From Sipunculus nudus (lineage: Eukaryota > Annelida > Sipuncula > Golfingiida > Sipunculidae), in contig CM049321.1 of assembly GCA_026874595.1 (NCBI GenBank), positions 14,587,479-14,651,478 of the forward strand: a stretch of DNA of 64,000 nucleotides, given 5' to 3'. The notes below the pieces were generated by a model that saw only the letters and a list, made by a program, of their open reading frames with translations, had not been told where the DNA came from and ran no database searches. The stretch's first letter is position 1, and each line of letters opens with the position of its first letter. Positions 50,751 to 61,390 of the stretch are shown one piece after another. The position numbers were made by a program, and so were the translations under genes.

Positions 50751-51055
50751 GATCAAGAGTTCATTCAGTGCAGCCAGATATAGGTCAAGAGTTAAGTCAG
50801 TGCAGCCAAGCACAAGGCATGTGATCCCCTCATGGGTGACATGTGAACACCTCATGGGCACCATGTGATCACCTCATGGGTGTCATGCCTCTCAGGGCTG
50901 CATGTGGAGCCAATCTATTTATAGCTTTGGCAGACTGCCAACTGTATCAGATTAGGCAACAGGTCAAGAGTTCACTCAGTGCAGCCAGGTACAGGTCAAA
51001 GTTCACCCAGTCTAGCCAGGTGCAGGTCATGAGTTCACTCAGTGCAGTAGCCTGA
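50751..51055. repeat. Degenerate minisatellites
   Basis: A unit of about 32 bp (AGGTCAAGAGTTCACTCAGT then GCAGCC) recurs about five times in two blocks. Between them a unit of about 22 bp (CATGTGATCACCTCATGGGT) is repeated three to four times. Confidence 0.65.
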
Positions 51056-51139
51056 GCAAGAAAATTTGTCACACTTCACTCGGGGCAACTGCCTTTTCTC
51101 ACCTAAGCGTGGTCAGCCCCATGCATTAGACTTAAGGTA

Positions 51140-51490
51140 AGTTTGATGTATTGGCCTGATATTTTGACCTGTCTATGCATCTTTGATTGGTTTCTCGTTC
51201 ACAAGACAGGTGTCACCACCTACAGTGACTTTTGCACAGTGTGTGAATTTTGTGCCTGCTTATTTCTATAGAGAAATTTGATATATCATCCTGAAATTGG
51301 GCATATATATACCTATCGAATAGCTTTGTTGTATACAAGACTGGTGGTGCCACCTACAATAAGTTTTGCCTAGTGTGTGTCCCTGCTTATTTCTCAGGAG
51401 GGGTTTGATATATCAGTCTGAACTTGGGCATTTGTATATATCTCTGATAGCTTTGTTGTATACGAGACTGGTGGTGCCAGCTACAATCAT
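51140..51490. repeat. Tandem repeats of about 130 bp with a GGTGGTGCCACC core
   Basis: Three diverged modules share TTTGATATATC, TTGGGCAT, AGCTTTGTTGTATAC and GACTGGTGGTGCCACCTACA. Similar modules reappear at 56520-56900. Confidence 0.6.
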
Positions 51491-51494
51491 TTTT

Positions 51495-52290
51495 AGCTCA
51501 GCTGACTGAAAGTCAACTGAGGTGTAGGAATAGTGCTTTGTCCGCGGATATCCGGCCGTCCGTTAGCAGGGCACAAGTCGTAACAGCTGGTCCTAGAAAC
51601 TTCTAAGTGATAATCCAGGGAGGCCAATAAAAAATCTCCTTGGAAACCTGAAATTAGGTCACTGCGACCTATATCTTTTGAGCTACGGGGCTTGAAAGTA
51701 CCCCCAGAATTGTGAGAAATTTGATACAAAACCTCCAATATCTTGATAATTAATGCATGGTTTGTCATGAATCTTGCCTTGAATATTGACCATGACGAGT
51801 TTTGTCAGTTCCTGAAACGTGGTGGCGCCACCTGTATTATTTCTATTTTAACGAATATTTTTCTATTTATTAACTAAAAATAAACTGGCTTCAAACTTGA
51901 TTTAATAATGACCAACCACATAAGTAAACTCATTTTGATTACCAGGGTCCAGCGATCTAAGTTGAAGGTCACAGGAGCCACATCTCAAGATTGTGGATGC
52001 ACTGTAAATCAAACTTTTCATCCTGAACTTTCCAAAGTTTACACATGGCTTACTTGCCGTAAGTGAAGAAACCTGTAGAATTTGAGGTTATCTGGTCAGA
52101 GTTCAAGGTCACTTTTTAAAAGATTGTTACAATAATCCTAATGCTGCAAGTTCAAGAGTATTAAGTTCTAAGATTTTTTGGTCACATGGTCATTGGTTAA
52201 GGTCACAGCACTGTCATTCTGAAAAATTTCTTTAAAAATATCCTTATAGACAAATTCAGCTGAGCATTGAGACCCATGGGTCCCTAGTTG
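51495..52290 (+). mobile_element. Non-autonomous element with AGCTCAGCTGA-type ends
   Basis: Begins AGCTCAGCTGACTGAAAGTC and ends TTCAGCTGAGCATTGAGACC followed by CATGGGTCCCTAGTTG, the same end motifs as the array. Only about 0.8 kb lies between. It includes a CCGTCCGT piece and a GGTGGCGCCACC palindrome (51821-51832). There is no coding capacity. Confidence 0.6.
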
Positions 52291-52615
52291 TATTGGAGCC
52301 ACATCTCAAGATTGTGGATGCACTGTAAATCAAACTTTTCATCCTGAACTTTCCAAAGTTTACACATGGCTTACATGCCGTAAGTGAAGAAACCTGTAGA
52401 ATTTGAGGTTATCTGGTCAGAGTTCAAGGTCACTTTTTAAAAGATTGTTACAATAATCCTAATGCTGCAAGTTCAAGAGTATTAAGTTCTAAGATTTTTT
52501 GGTCACATGGTCATTGGTTAAGGTCACAGCACTGTCATTCTGAAAAATTTCTTTAAAAATATCCTTATAGACAAATTCAGCTGAGCATTGAGACCCATGG
52601 GTCCCTAGTTGTATT
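51974..52615. repeat. 321-bp tandem duplication, nearly identical
   Basis: Bases 51974-52294 recur at 52295-52615. The only difference I see is CTTACTTGCC versus CTTACATGCC. It duplicates the right end of the preceding element and lies about 330 bp upstream of the zinc-finger exon, so it is recent. Confidence 0.92.
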
Positions 52616-52943
52616 GTGTGCACCCATGCCAGAATTTCAGCAGTGATGTTTGTGTAATTGTTTCTTATTCAAAATGTTTAGTACCTGCATTGTTCATATA
52701 CATGAGAAGTAATGGTCCAGCATTGAAGCATTATACCTGGTGTATTTCCCAATGCACAGGTTTGCATTAGGCCTGTAGGCCTTGTTTTAAATGCATCACA
52801 CCTGTTGACCCCTCCCTGCTAAAAATCCTGGATCCGCACCCGTATAGTTCGATATAATTCCGTCACAATATTGATTCAATTTGACATACACATCTACTGA
52901 CTTGTTTTTTACTAAGGTTGTTTTGATTCTTTTTATATTTCAG

Positions 52944-54892
52944 GAGATCCAGACAGAAAAATGGAAACAGATTCATCAGTAAAACATGATGTAGAGATTC
53001 ACATTAAGAAAGAGGATGATCCAGAGTTCTTGCAGACTACATGTGACTCAATACATTCTGTATGTAAAGGGCAGAGTTTTGCTGATGAAAAACCTGGTAC
53101 AGCTTTGTCCAAGCCCCAGAATAAGTACTTGATGAAAAATAATGAAGAACTTCTTGGTACTACTAAAAGTAGAGAATCATTATGCAAAAAGGGATGTTCA
53201 CCTAAGTCTTTGCAATTTGAGAGTAACAGAAGTAATGGTCCAGATGATCAAAGCATAACAGAACAAATAACAGTCCACATAGATACCATTATTTCTGATG
53301 TCTCTGGGGAATCAGATATGTTTCACGTAAAATCTGAAACTGCAGATTTTCAATTTCAAGACAGAACTGGCCTGCAAAACAGTGAGCATATACAAAACCC
53401 TAATCCTGATAAAATATCCACGTATGCACGAAAGAGCACGTCTGAACAAAACGGCACACAGGTACAAAACAGTACACATGTACCAAAAAGTACACAAGTA
53501 CAAAACAGTACACAGGTACAAAACAGTACACAGGTACTGAATGATACAGACTGGCCTGCCATGTGTCAGTTCTGTGTGGACTGTTGCTCTGAGTCTGAAG
53601 CAAAGAAATTTCAGAAGAATCAAGAAACTGACACAAACAGAGAAGGGGATGATGCCCAATATCTCTTAATTTTGCATGATGCAGAAAAATACTTAAGTAA
53701 GAATTGTACGGAGAAAACACATAAGTGCAAGCAATGTGGTAAATGTTTCTCTCACCAAAATCTGCTCTCTGTACAAAACACAGCATGTACTAGAAGAAAA
53801 AAATTCAAATGTGATTACTGTGGCAAGAGTGTCTTTGACATGAAAAATCACATAAGGACGCATACTGGAGAGAAACCATTTGCCTGTAAGCAGTGTGGCA
53901 AGTGCTTCGCAACAAGGGCTTCTGTGAATATTCATAAGAGTGTACACAATGAGGAGAAATCATTCAAATGTGAACAGTGTAACAAAAGTTTCTCTGGCGC
54001 GCATCTTCTAAAAGGGCACATGCGGGTACATACACAAGAGAAGCCTTTCAAATGTGAACTGTGTGGCAAATGTCACTCTGATATTCGTAATCTTAAAAAC
54101 CACATGAGGAAGCATACTGGAGAGAAACCTTTCAAATGTGAACACTGTGGCAAATGTTTTTCTGTCAAGGATACGCTGAAAGAACACATTGTGACACATA
54201 CCGGGAAAGCTCCACATAAGTGTAAAATTTGTGGCAAAGTTTTCTTGTATCAGAGTGCGCTAATTTTACACAATAGGTTGCATACCGGAGAGAAACCATT
54301 CCAGTGTGATTTGTGTGAGAAAACTTTTATTAGAAATTGTGATTTAAGTAATCACATGCGCACTCATACCGGAGAAAAACCCTTTAAATGCGAAGTTTGT
54401 GACAAACGTTTCTCCAGTTTGTCTAATTTGACTACTCATAACAGAACACATACTGGAGAGAAACCCTACAGATGTGACGTTTGTGGGAAATGTTTTTCCA
54501 CTTCATGGCGACTGACTGTACACAAAAGAACACACACTGGAGAGAAGCCATTCAAATGTGAAGTCTGTGGGAAATGCTTCCCCTCTTCCTCACGACTAGC
54601 ACCACATAAGAGAAAACACACTGGAGAGATGCCATACAAATGTGAAGATTGCGGGAAATGTTTCTACACATCAAGTCAGCTGACTTTACATAAGAGATCA
54701 CACACTGGAGAGAAGCCATTTAAATGTGATCACTGCGGCAAAAGTTTTGTTCAAAAAAATTCCCTTACCAATCATCTCCATGTACACACAGTGGAGAAAC
54801 CGTTCAAATGTGACCACTGTTGGAAGAGTTTTGATAATGAAACTAGCCGAAGAATTCATATGTGGAAACATACTGAAGATGTGAAAACGTAA
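52944..54892 (+). CDS. C2H2 zinc-finger protein 1 (643 aa; start at 52961)
   Basis: Probable nuclear DNA-binding factor. The exon begins after a strong acceptor (ttttatatttcag); ATG at 52961 is in good context (AAAATGG), leaving 17 nt of leader, so at least one 5' exon is untranslated. The N-terminal 280 residues have no domain I know. They hold SUMO-consensus motifs IKKE (15-18, followed by DD) and VKSE (123-126), a hexapeptide NSTQVQ repeat (about 166-193) and a CQFCVDCC cluster (202-209). From residue 256 come fingers: one degenerate, one shortened by three residues (from 284), then about 12 canonical C-x2-C-x12-H-x3-H fingers with TGEKPF linkers to about residue 637. The many fingers fit sequence-specific binding. 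The array ends abruptly, with finger remnants after the stop in another frame. There is no KRAB or BTB domain. Confidence 0.93.
53447..53541 (+). repeat. 18-bp repeat inside zinc-finger gene 1
   Basis: About five copies of an 18-bp unit (GGTACAAAACAGTACACA) encode the NSTQVQ hexapeptide repeat. The period is in frame, so copy number can change without breaking the gene. Confidence 0.85.
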
Positions 54893-54893
54893 G

Positions 54894-54962
54894 AAAGGGT
54901 TCAAACACGGATCTTCTGTGACGACCCACAAGAAGACGTATACTGGAAAGCCATTTAAATGC
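54894..54962 (+). pseudogene. Relic zinc finger downstream of gene 1
   Basis: Directly after the TAA stop, a different frame encodes KGFKHGSSVTTHKK, then TYTG-KPFKC. This is the second half of a finger, whose last His has become Tyr, followed by a linker lacking its Glu and the start of another finger. The array was therefore once longer and was cut by a deletion or frameshift. Confidence 0.75.
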
Positions 54963-55690
54963 ACCAGGAGTATATGTACTCCTGTTATACTGGAACCCAC
55001 GATAAAAAGAGACATTTACTCATACCAACGTATTACCCGTTCTTGCTTTGGGACAGGTCTGATGATTTCAGCACTGTTGGTCAGAGACTGGTTTTCCATG
55101 GGCGGAGTTAATTCTGTATTCTATAATATATGGTGCTGTGATAGACACTTCATGAAATTTCCCAAATAATTGAAGATTTCTCCAGAATTTTATGGAAATA
55201 AGGAATATAAACCCAAAATTATAGATCACAATTTGATATTGTGCCGGGCATTTCAAGAGCAAAATATGTATTTCCAAGGCTTGGCTACCAGTTAGTTGCT
55301 TCACAGCGATGTGGTGTGTCACTGTTATTTGTAATATAGTTGTATCTACTCTGCTCACAGAAAACAACAGGAAAGACCTAAGGAATACCCGTATATTCAT
55401 ATGTGAAGAATGTTAACGACACTCTTTTCAAAGTTGCCTTGTAGTACATATAATGATTTGCATTGGATAGAAACTATTCAGAATTTCTCAAATGAGTTAT
55501 TCGATGAAAATGTTGAAGCAGATTTATGAACAAAGATGCATCAGTTTGTGTTTAAGGCTCATATCATTATTTTCGTTTAAAATACTATGTTGGCCAAACT
55601 TTACCAGTTGAATATGATTTCTTCCAAAGACAATAGAATTGCGTAGAGTTATATTACAGAAGGCCCACAAAGCATCGTTTAAAAACTGAA
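54963..55690. other. Likely 3' untranslated region of gene 1
   Basis: No further fingers or other coding signal. It runs to a candidate polyadenylation signal at 55691. Confidence 0.4.
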
Positions 55691-55696
55691 AATAAA
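55691..55696 (+). terminator. Possible polyadenylation signal of zinc-finger gene 1
   Basis: AATAAA about 800 bases after the stop, followed by a GT-rich stretch (TTTGTGTTGTTTATTTTT) about 25-45 bases further on, the usual layout. Confidence 0.4.
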
Positions 55697-57724
55697 ATTT
55701 ATCAGGGCCAGAACATATTTGTGTTGTTTATTTTTAGCTCAGCTGGAGGAATGTCTACTCAGCTATGGCAATGGCCCTGTAGCCGACCAGTCTTCCACTC
55801 ACCCCTTCAACAATTATAGTTAATGCACACATCGAAACCAGGGGTCGAAATAACGCCTTTCCGCCTGTCTCAGACAGGCAAACACATGCCAAAAAGGCAT
55901 TTTTCATTTTGTACCAATCCATTGGAAAGGTGAACATCTAGATGTTTTCCACAATACCAGCAGATTAGAAGTAGGGTCATTCCAGACAAATGATGAACAT
56001 TTCAATAAATTGCGCGGGCCTATTATATAAATTCAGTTATACTCTATCTCCTTGAATAAATTGTATAATATGAATGACCTTTGGTCAAGCACAAAGACAT
56101 TCTCAGATTTTAGTGATTTTATTGGATTTTACAGCAAAAGATGTGGGGAAAAATGTCTCTAAAATGTCCATTTAGTTTGTCCCCACAACAGTTAAAATTA
56201 TTTGCAGGTATTCCTAAATTGAAAAATATTGATATCCTTTTATTGTGTTGCCCTTTCCTGTGAAGATTGCAGTGTCCCCAGTTAAAGCAACCATTTGCGA
56301 GTAATGAACACTTTAAAATAATTTTAGATACTGGGATTTTACTTTTTTGTCCCTCATAGACATGGTTATGTAAACTGTGTTACCCTGGGTTTTGAGTTCC
56401 ATAAAACTTACCAGGGTACCTGATATTACATATGGTTAGTCACCAGGTGGCGCCGGAAGTATTCATGACTGAAAAGAAATTAAGCTACATTTTTGTTCTT
56501 AATGTAGAAGTTCCTGAAGGACTTCTACAAGATATTATCTCAGGAGTTGTTTGGCGAACTGGAATGACATTTTGCATGACCATCCATCTTGTATAGCTCT
56601 CTAGTACACAAACAAGTGGCGCCACCTTTAATCACGTATTCGTAGAATACATCCATGTATTTATCTTTGCAGTGGTTTTAAGTATCGGCCTGAAATTTGG
56701 CACATCGACAATCTTGTGTTGCTTTATTTTATACTTAAGACTGATGGCACCATCTGCAATCACGGTGTATATCTGTGCCCCTGTTTTGCGTAAAAATCGC
56801 GCATCTAAGGAGTGGTATGATGTGTCGACTTGAAAGAGTGCATGTCCATCCATCAAAATAAGCTTTCTCTTACACAAGGCATGCAGGTGGCTCCACCTAC
56901 AAACATTTTGCTCGGCGACCTTTCGTGTGACTTTTTTTTTTTTTTTTTTTTCATGAGTTAATGTATTTCTTCAGAAAAAGGACTAGCTTCAAGTGGATAC
57001 TGCAGTATCGGATATACAAGACTTTATTCCTTAGCATTTACTCGTGTGACAAGTTAATATTTCTGGTTCGGTTTGTTCCTTGGGCGTTTCATGCAGTGCT
57101 GATTATCTTGATGTAATATTTCACTGTCGGGAAGTTAATAAGGAAAAGGGTAAAAAAGGGACCTTTATCCAGAGAACATTTATACAATTTGCAATTTTCA
57201 TTAGCTCGAAAAATTCTACGCGATCGCCCCATGTACCCCCACCCCCTTGGATCCGCCACTGCATGTGCAAAATTTTACTGTTTAAGTTTGTACCAAAGGT
57301 CAGATTTCTGGACGATCATCGATTCTCAAACCATTTTTTGTGGGCTCCTAGCTGGCTCTTAATGGCACATGACACGCGATGACCTCTATAGCCTTCTTAT
57401 TTTTATCAAAGCTGTTGCCCAGAGACCTCAACGGATTATAGTATACCATATTTGCAGTGTCGCTTCGATATTATCATTTTCAAGGGATTTGATGGATTTT
57501 CACGAAACTTACTATAACAACTAAGCAATAGATTATCTCGCCAGAGTTCGATTCTTTTCAAAATATACGCACATTTACACACAAAATTAATGAAGTCAGA
57601 GGTCGCCACGATAATTGATGGGAAATATTAACCAATTAAATATCTCAAGGCAAACTCTATAATCAACGTACGTATATATTCAAAGACGTCAGAGGTGGCC
57701 AGACGTTGAAGGCGCCATGATGAT
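55697..57724. repeat. Repeat-derived intergenic DNA
   Basis: Starts with a lone AGCTCAGCTGGAGG end at 55738. At about 56520-56900 there are three diverged modules of about 130 bp with GTGGCGCCACCTTTAATCAC, GATGGCACCATCTGCAATCA and GGTGGCTCCACCTAC cores. A lone CCTTGGATCCGCCACTGC end lies near 57246. A poly-T run occurs at about 56932-56951. Confidence 0.55.
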
Positions 57725-58160
57725 CAGAGACGTAGGAAGCAGATCAAAAGTGTGTGTGTGTCGGGGGGGGGGGGGGGGCAAACTGATATTTATGAGTTTG
57801 AAAGACGATGGTGGATGCAGTGACATATATATCCTAATCGGGCCCAAAAAGTGGGGTGGGGGGCACAAAGTCTTTGTATAGCCTATCTAGTTGGCAAAAC
57901 CAAATATTCATTGGGTTGACCAATATATTCGGTACTCCAAGTAACGAGGGCGCCCGAGTGGATGAGGATATATATGTGCGGGGGCCCAGCACTTAGCATT
58001 GATTGTTACTTATTTAAAGACTAAGGATCTGATTAAAAGAAAACTAGATATTTACGCCAGTCTGGTGAATTCCTGTTTTCCCCAAAACCTCAAATTAATT
58101 TATCCTACATGCACCCCCCCCCCCCCCGACACCCACACACAAACATTTCCTACGCCACTG
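57725..58160. mobile_element. Inverted-repeat element, 436 bp
   Basis: The left end is CAGAGACGTAGGAAG and then TGTGTGTGTGTCGGGG; the right end reverse-complemented is CAGTGGCGTAGGAAATG and then TGTGTGTGGGTGTCGGGG. The ends therefore agree over about 40 bp, including the G-run. CAGTGGCGTAGG ends are typical of non-autonomous cut-and-paste elements. I could not see a clear target duplication. The centre has no coding capacity. Confidence 0.68.
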
Positions 58161-58266
58161 TGATTATATACCCAACATCTGATGGGTTTTCTTGAAACAC
58201 TAGAGTTACACTCTAGTATAAATATTAATCAATCTCTTTGCATATAAATCTGGTTTAAGCTCTCGG

Positions 58267-58268
<2 letters not shown>

Positions 58269-58336
<68 letters not shown>

Positions 58337-58374
58337 CTCTGAAGAAAAACAACACTGTAAATTCACTATAGTCT

Positions 58375-58411
<37 letters not shown>
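58269..58411. repeat. Two (TA)n microsatellites
   Basis: TA runs at 58269-58335 and 58378-58411 flank about 40 bp of unique DNA. Confidence 0.93.
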
Positions 58412-58414
<3 letters not shown>

Positions 58415-59490
58415 GAAACTACGTACGTTTAATATTTGTGAGAAATTATATAACTGTTTGTTAGGACAAAAAAAAAATAAGGTATGGTTCTCAGGCGGGC
58501 GGGCGGTATTTTATTTTTGACCTTTTTTTAATGCTCCGAAAAAATGTCATATGATCAGTGAAAAGCATGAAAATAACAAATTTGTTTGCTAAACAGGTAA
58601 AAGCACTACATAAATTGTACTATTTTTCTACTTGGAAGATAAAAATCAAAATAAAAATTTTTGATGCGGGGGTTAAAAATTGACGCGGGCGGTGCCCGAG
58701 AACCACACCTTTTATTTTTTTTGGCCTTATGTGTTTTTTTTTTATCCTTTTATAAATATAAAGATCATTTTGATTTTTTTTAAATACATACATTATGGGG
58801 GCGGATAATGCATATCGACGTTTCGATATACACGTCGGTTAAAGTCTAAAAAGTTTCAGTTATAAATTTTAAAATTTAAACAACAAAACCCAGGTTCTAA
58901 ACGCAGTGATACGAAGTTACCCAGGTACGAAGTAGCAGAAGCGGGAAATTGCAGGGGTACGAAGCGGAAGCGGTACGAAGTTACAAAGGTACGAAGTGTC
59001 CTGTTTATATGCTCTATTATCGACCACATTACTCTTGTCTACGTTTTGACTATAATCAAGGCCAGAATATATATCTGTGGCGTGAACATACAGGTAAACA
59101 TCAATTATTTTGGCCCGAGTATAGAATTCGGTCTTCACTTTCTAAGATGGGTCTAAACTCACTTTACCATCTCATATTAGTATAGTAATCAACATAACAT
59201 CATAAGCCATGACATGCCTGATGATAATTAATTGATATGACATCGACATGCCTCTTAGTCTAACTTCAGTAATTAAACGAGACTTACCTAAGTCGAAGTT
59301 TGATGGGAATTCTGTCGATCCTGGAGTCTGTAGCATGGGAACAGTGGACTTGCGCTGTCTCACATGATCTCGCAAGACGAGAGGTGAGACATAATTCTCC
59401 ATGACACATGATGAATCCTATACATCATTAGTCATTACGTCCGTCCGTATACACACATAACCGGATTCTATCCTCGCTCCATTATTTTTA
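58412..59490. other. No gene; small degenerate GGTACGAAG repeat
   Basis: At about 58908-58999 the motif GGTACGAAG recurs five times at irregular spacing. The rest is AT-rich with no coding signal. Confidence 0.45.
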
Positions 59491-59612
59491 GCAAACCTGT
59501 GACTGTAGTGTGAGTATGTGCAATGGTTTTGCGTCGTCCGTCGTCAGTACGTTAACACATATAATAAACGGCAAGACCTAGCATCGCCAAAATTTATGCA
59601 AAAAATCAGACA
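59491..59612 (+). repeat. Solo relative of an array-internal repeat
   Basis: AGCAAACCTGTGACTG, then TTTTGCGTCGTCCGTCGTC and CAAAATTTATGCAAAAAATC, follow the same order as 32502-32620 in the array, but diverged. Confidence 0.6.
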
Positions 59613-60040
59613 GATTGTGTGTATAGTCCAGTTGCCACAGAACCAGCCCTGAACAGACCTGACATCAACAATGCGCACTAACCAAATTAATATTCTACAT
59701 ATTAAAATATTAACACTTATTATTATTATTAATCATTTGCATTCTGAATATAATTATACCATCCAGGGCAACTGAATTATAACCAGCCTTAACAGACCTG
59801 ACATGAACAATGAGCACTACCCAAATTAAATATAATACATATTAAAATATATAAACACTCAAAAGATCTTACTATTATATTTTGCATAAGAAAAAAATTG
59901 TTTGGTATATTACCATGGTAATGATCATGTTATTATTATTATTATTATTATTAATTGTATGTATTCAGAATATGATTAAACCAACCAGCCCTCCAACATA
60001 CCGTCCAGGACAACAGAACTAGCCCTGAAAATTCTCACCT
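59613..60040. repeat. Tandem repeats of about 150 bp with TTA microsatellites
   Basis: Two segments share AACCAGCC-TGAACAGACCTGACAT, AACAATG-GCACTA-CCAAATTAA and ACATATTAAAATAT (starts near 59640 and 59778), with a partial third near 59990. TTA runs lie at about 59710-59731 and 59932-59953. Confidence 0.65.
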
Positions 60041-61390
60041 AGTGGAAGACGATAGTCTGGGAAAACTGAATCTTTGATCTCCAACCGCCTGCTGCTTGCT
60101 CACCCAAAATTAGCCAAGTAATGAGATAAGGAGTTACGCAGTGTGCTGAACCATTACCATGCATCTACCCGGTTGGACGCCTGTGATCCATATGGTGCTG
60201 TCACTGCATGGTACATGTAGGGTGCTTGTCCTTATTGTTGTAATCATAATTAATTATGTTAAATATTAATAACAATAACAATCACTATCAGTGAGGTCAT
60301 CAAGTGTGCATGTTCAACTGTTCTTCTGTATCCTTACTAAACTTGCTGACATGCCTCTAGTAAAAAGATCAGTAAATGTTTAAAAATGATGATCCAAGTT
60401 TAATTTTAGTTGCTATCGAAACCTATGCTCTTTACACAGTGCTTTAACTATAGGCCTACTCCCTATATCGTAAGCGCTGTTTGTTATGACCGTTATCCTG
60501 AATTGCTATACCAGAGGGGAGCACTGCATTTTTGTCCAATCAGATGAGACCTTGTGCTGGAAGACACAGTCCAGCAAGGAATATACAGAGCCAATCATGT
60601 TCATTTTGTTTTTGAGTGACAGCTAATCGCCCCGGTAACCGTCTGAACAGGCCACAGACTCAGAGAGAATTGCCCCAGATGTGGTTTGCTTAGGGCCTTG
60701 GGCACATAGGATGCCTGGCCAGTGAGTTGTAATTAAAACAAAACGTAACAACAAAGGCTGCATGTACACCTCGCTGGCTGGTTTCAGTTCTGCAGACAAC
60801 AGATAACTGCTCTTAAGCAAACAACCTTGGGGGGAAAAAACACAAACCCTCCCCTGCTAATAAATCCATAAACTTTTATTTAACATATTAACTTCAAAAG
60901 TGCTATAAATGCAAGGTATTTAGAAGAATCTAGTAAAGTTTAAGTATAATTAAGACAAAGAAATTTTAACATGACCAGATATGATAAATTCAATTTGCCA
61001 GTATTTATCAGCAAAAAGTGGCATTTCTTGGGATTTACCACAGGCATGGACTTTGAGTATTTGCCGGCATTTTGCCAACGTGTGTGGCTCTGTAGTAAAC
61101 ACAGAGCCACAGGTCAATGCCTTCATTTATCTAGCAGACTGCATGCATACATCTGGTAGATGATGCACTGGGTTTGACTTTGAGTACATCTGATCCTGTG
61201 TTTTGGGTGCCTCGTGATATATTCTTTGTTCTGTTGATGAAATAATATTCTAAGGATTTCCACCAAGGCAAATAACATGCTCCTCTCATACTTTCATGTT
61301 CTTATTTTGTTGTTTTTTACTGAATATATGAAGATTGTGCCATCATGTTTCTGCTAATCGCAGTGGTAATGTTTCCTTTTAATATTTCAG
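60041..61390. other. Upstream region of zinc-finger gene 2
   Basis: Must contain intron, and possibly the promoter or a non-coding first exon, of gene 2. I cannot place them. It includes a perfect 11-bp hairpin at 61083-61111. Confidence 0.4.
61083..61111. other. Perfect stem-loop
   Basis: TGTGGCTCTGT at 61083-61093 pairs with ACAGAGCCACA at 61101-61111 around a 7-nt loop. No T-run follows and no partner gene makes its role clear. Confidence 0.5.

Noticed and set aside
53312-54217. Minus-strand frames opposite the zinc-finger gene
   Set aside because: They are antisense shadows of the strongly supported coding strand.
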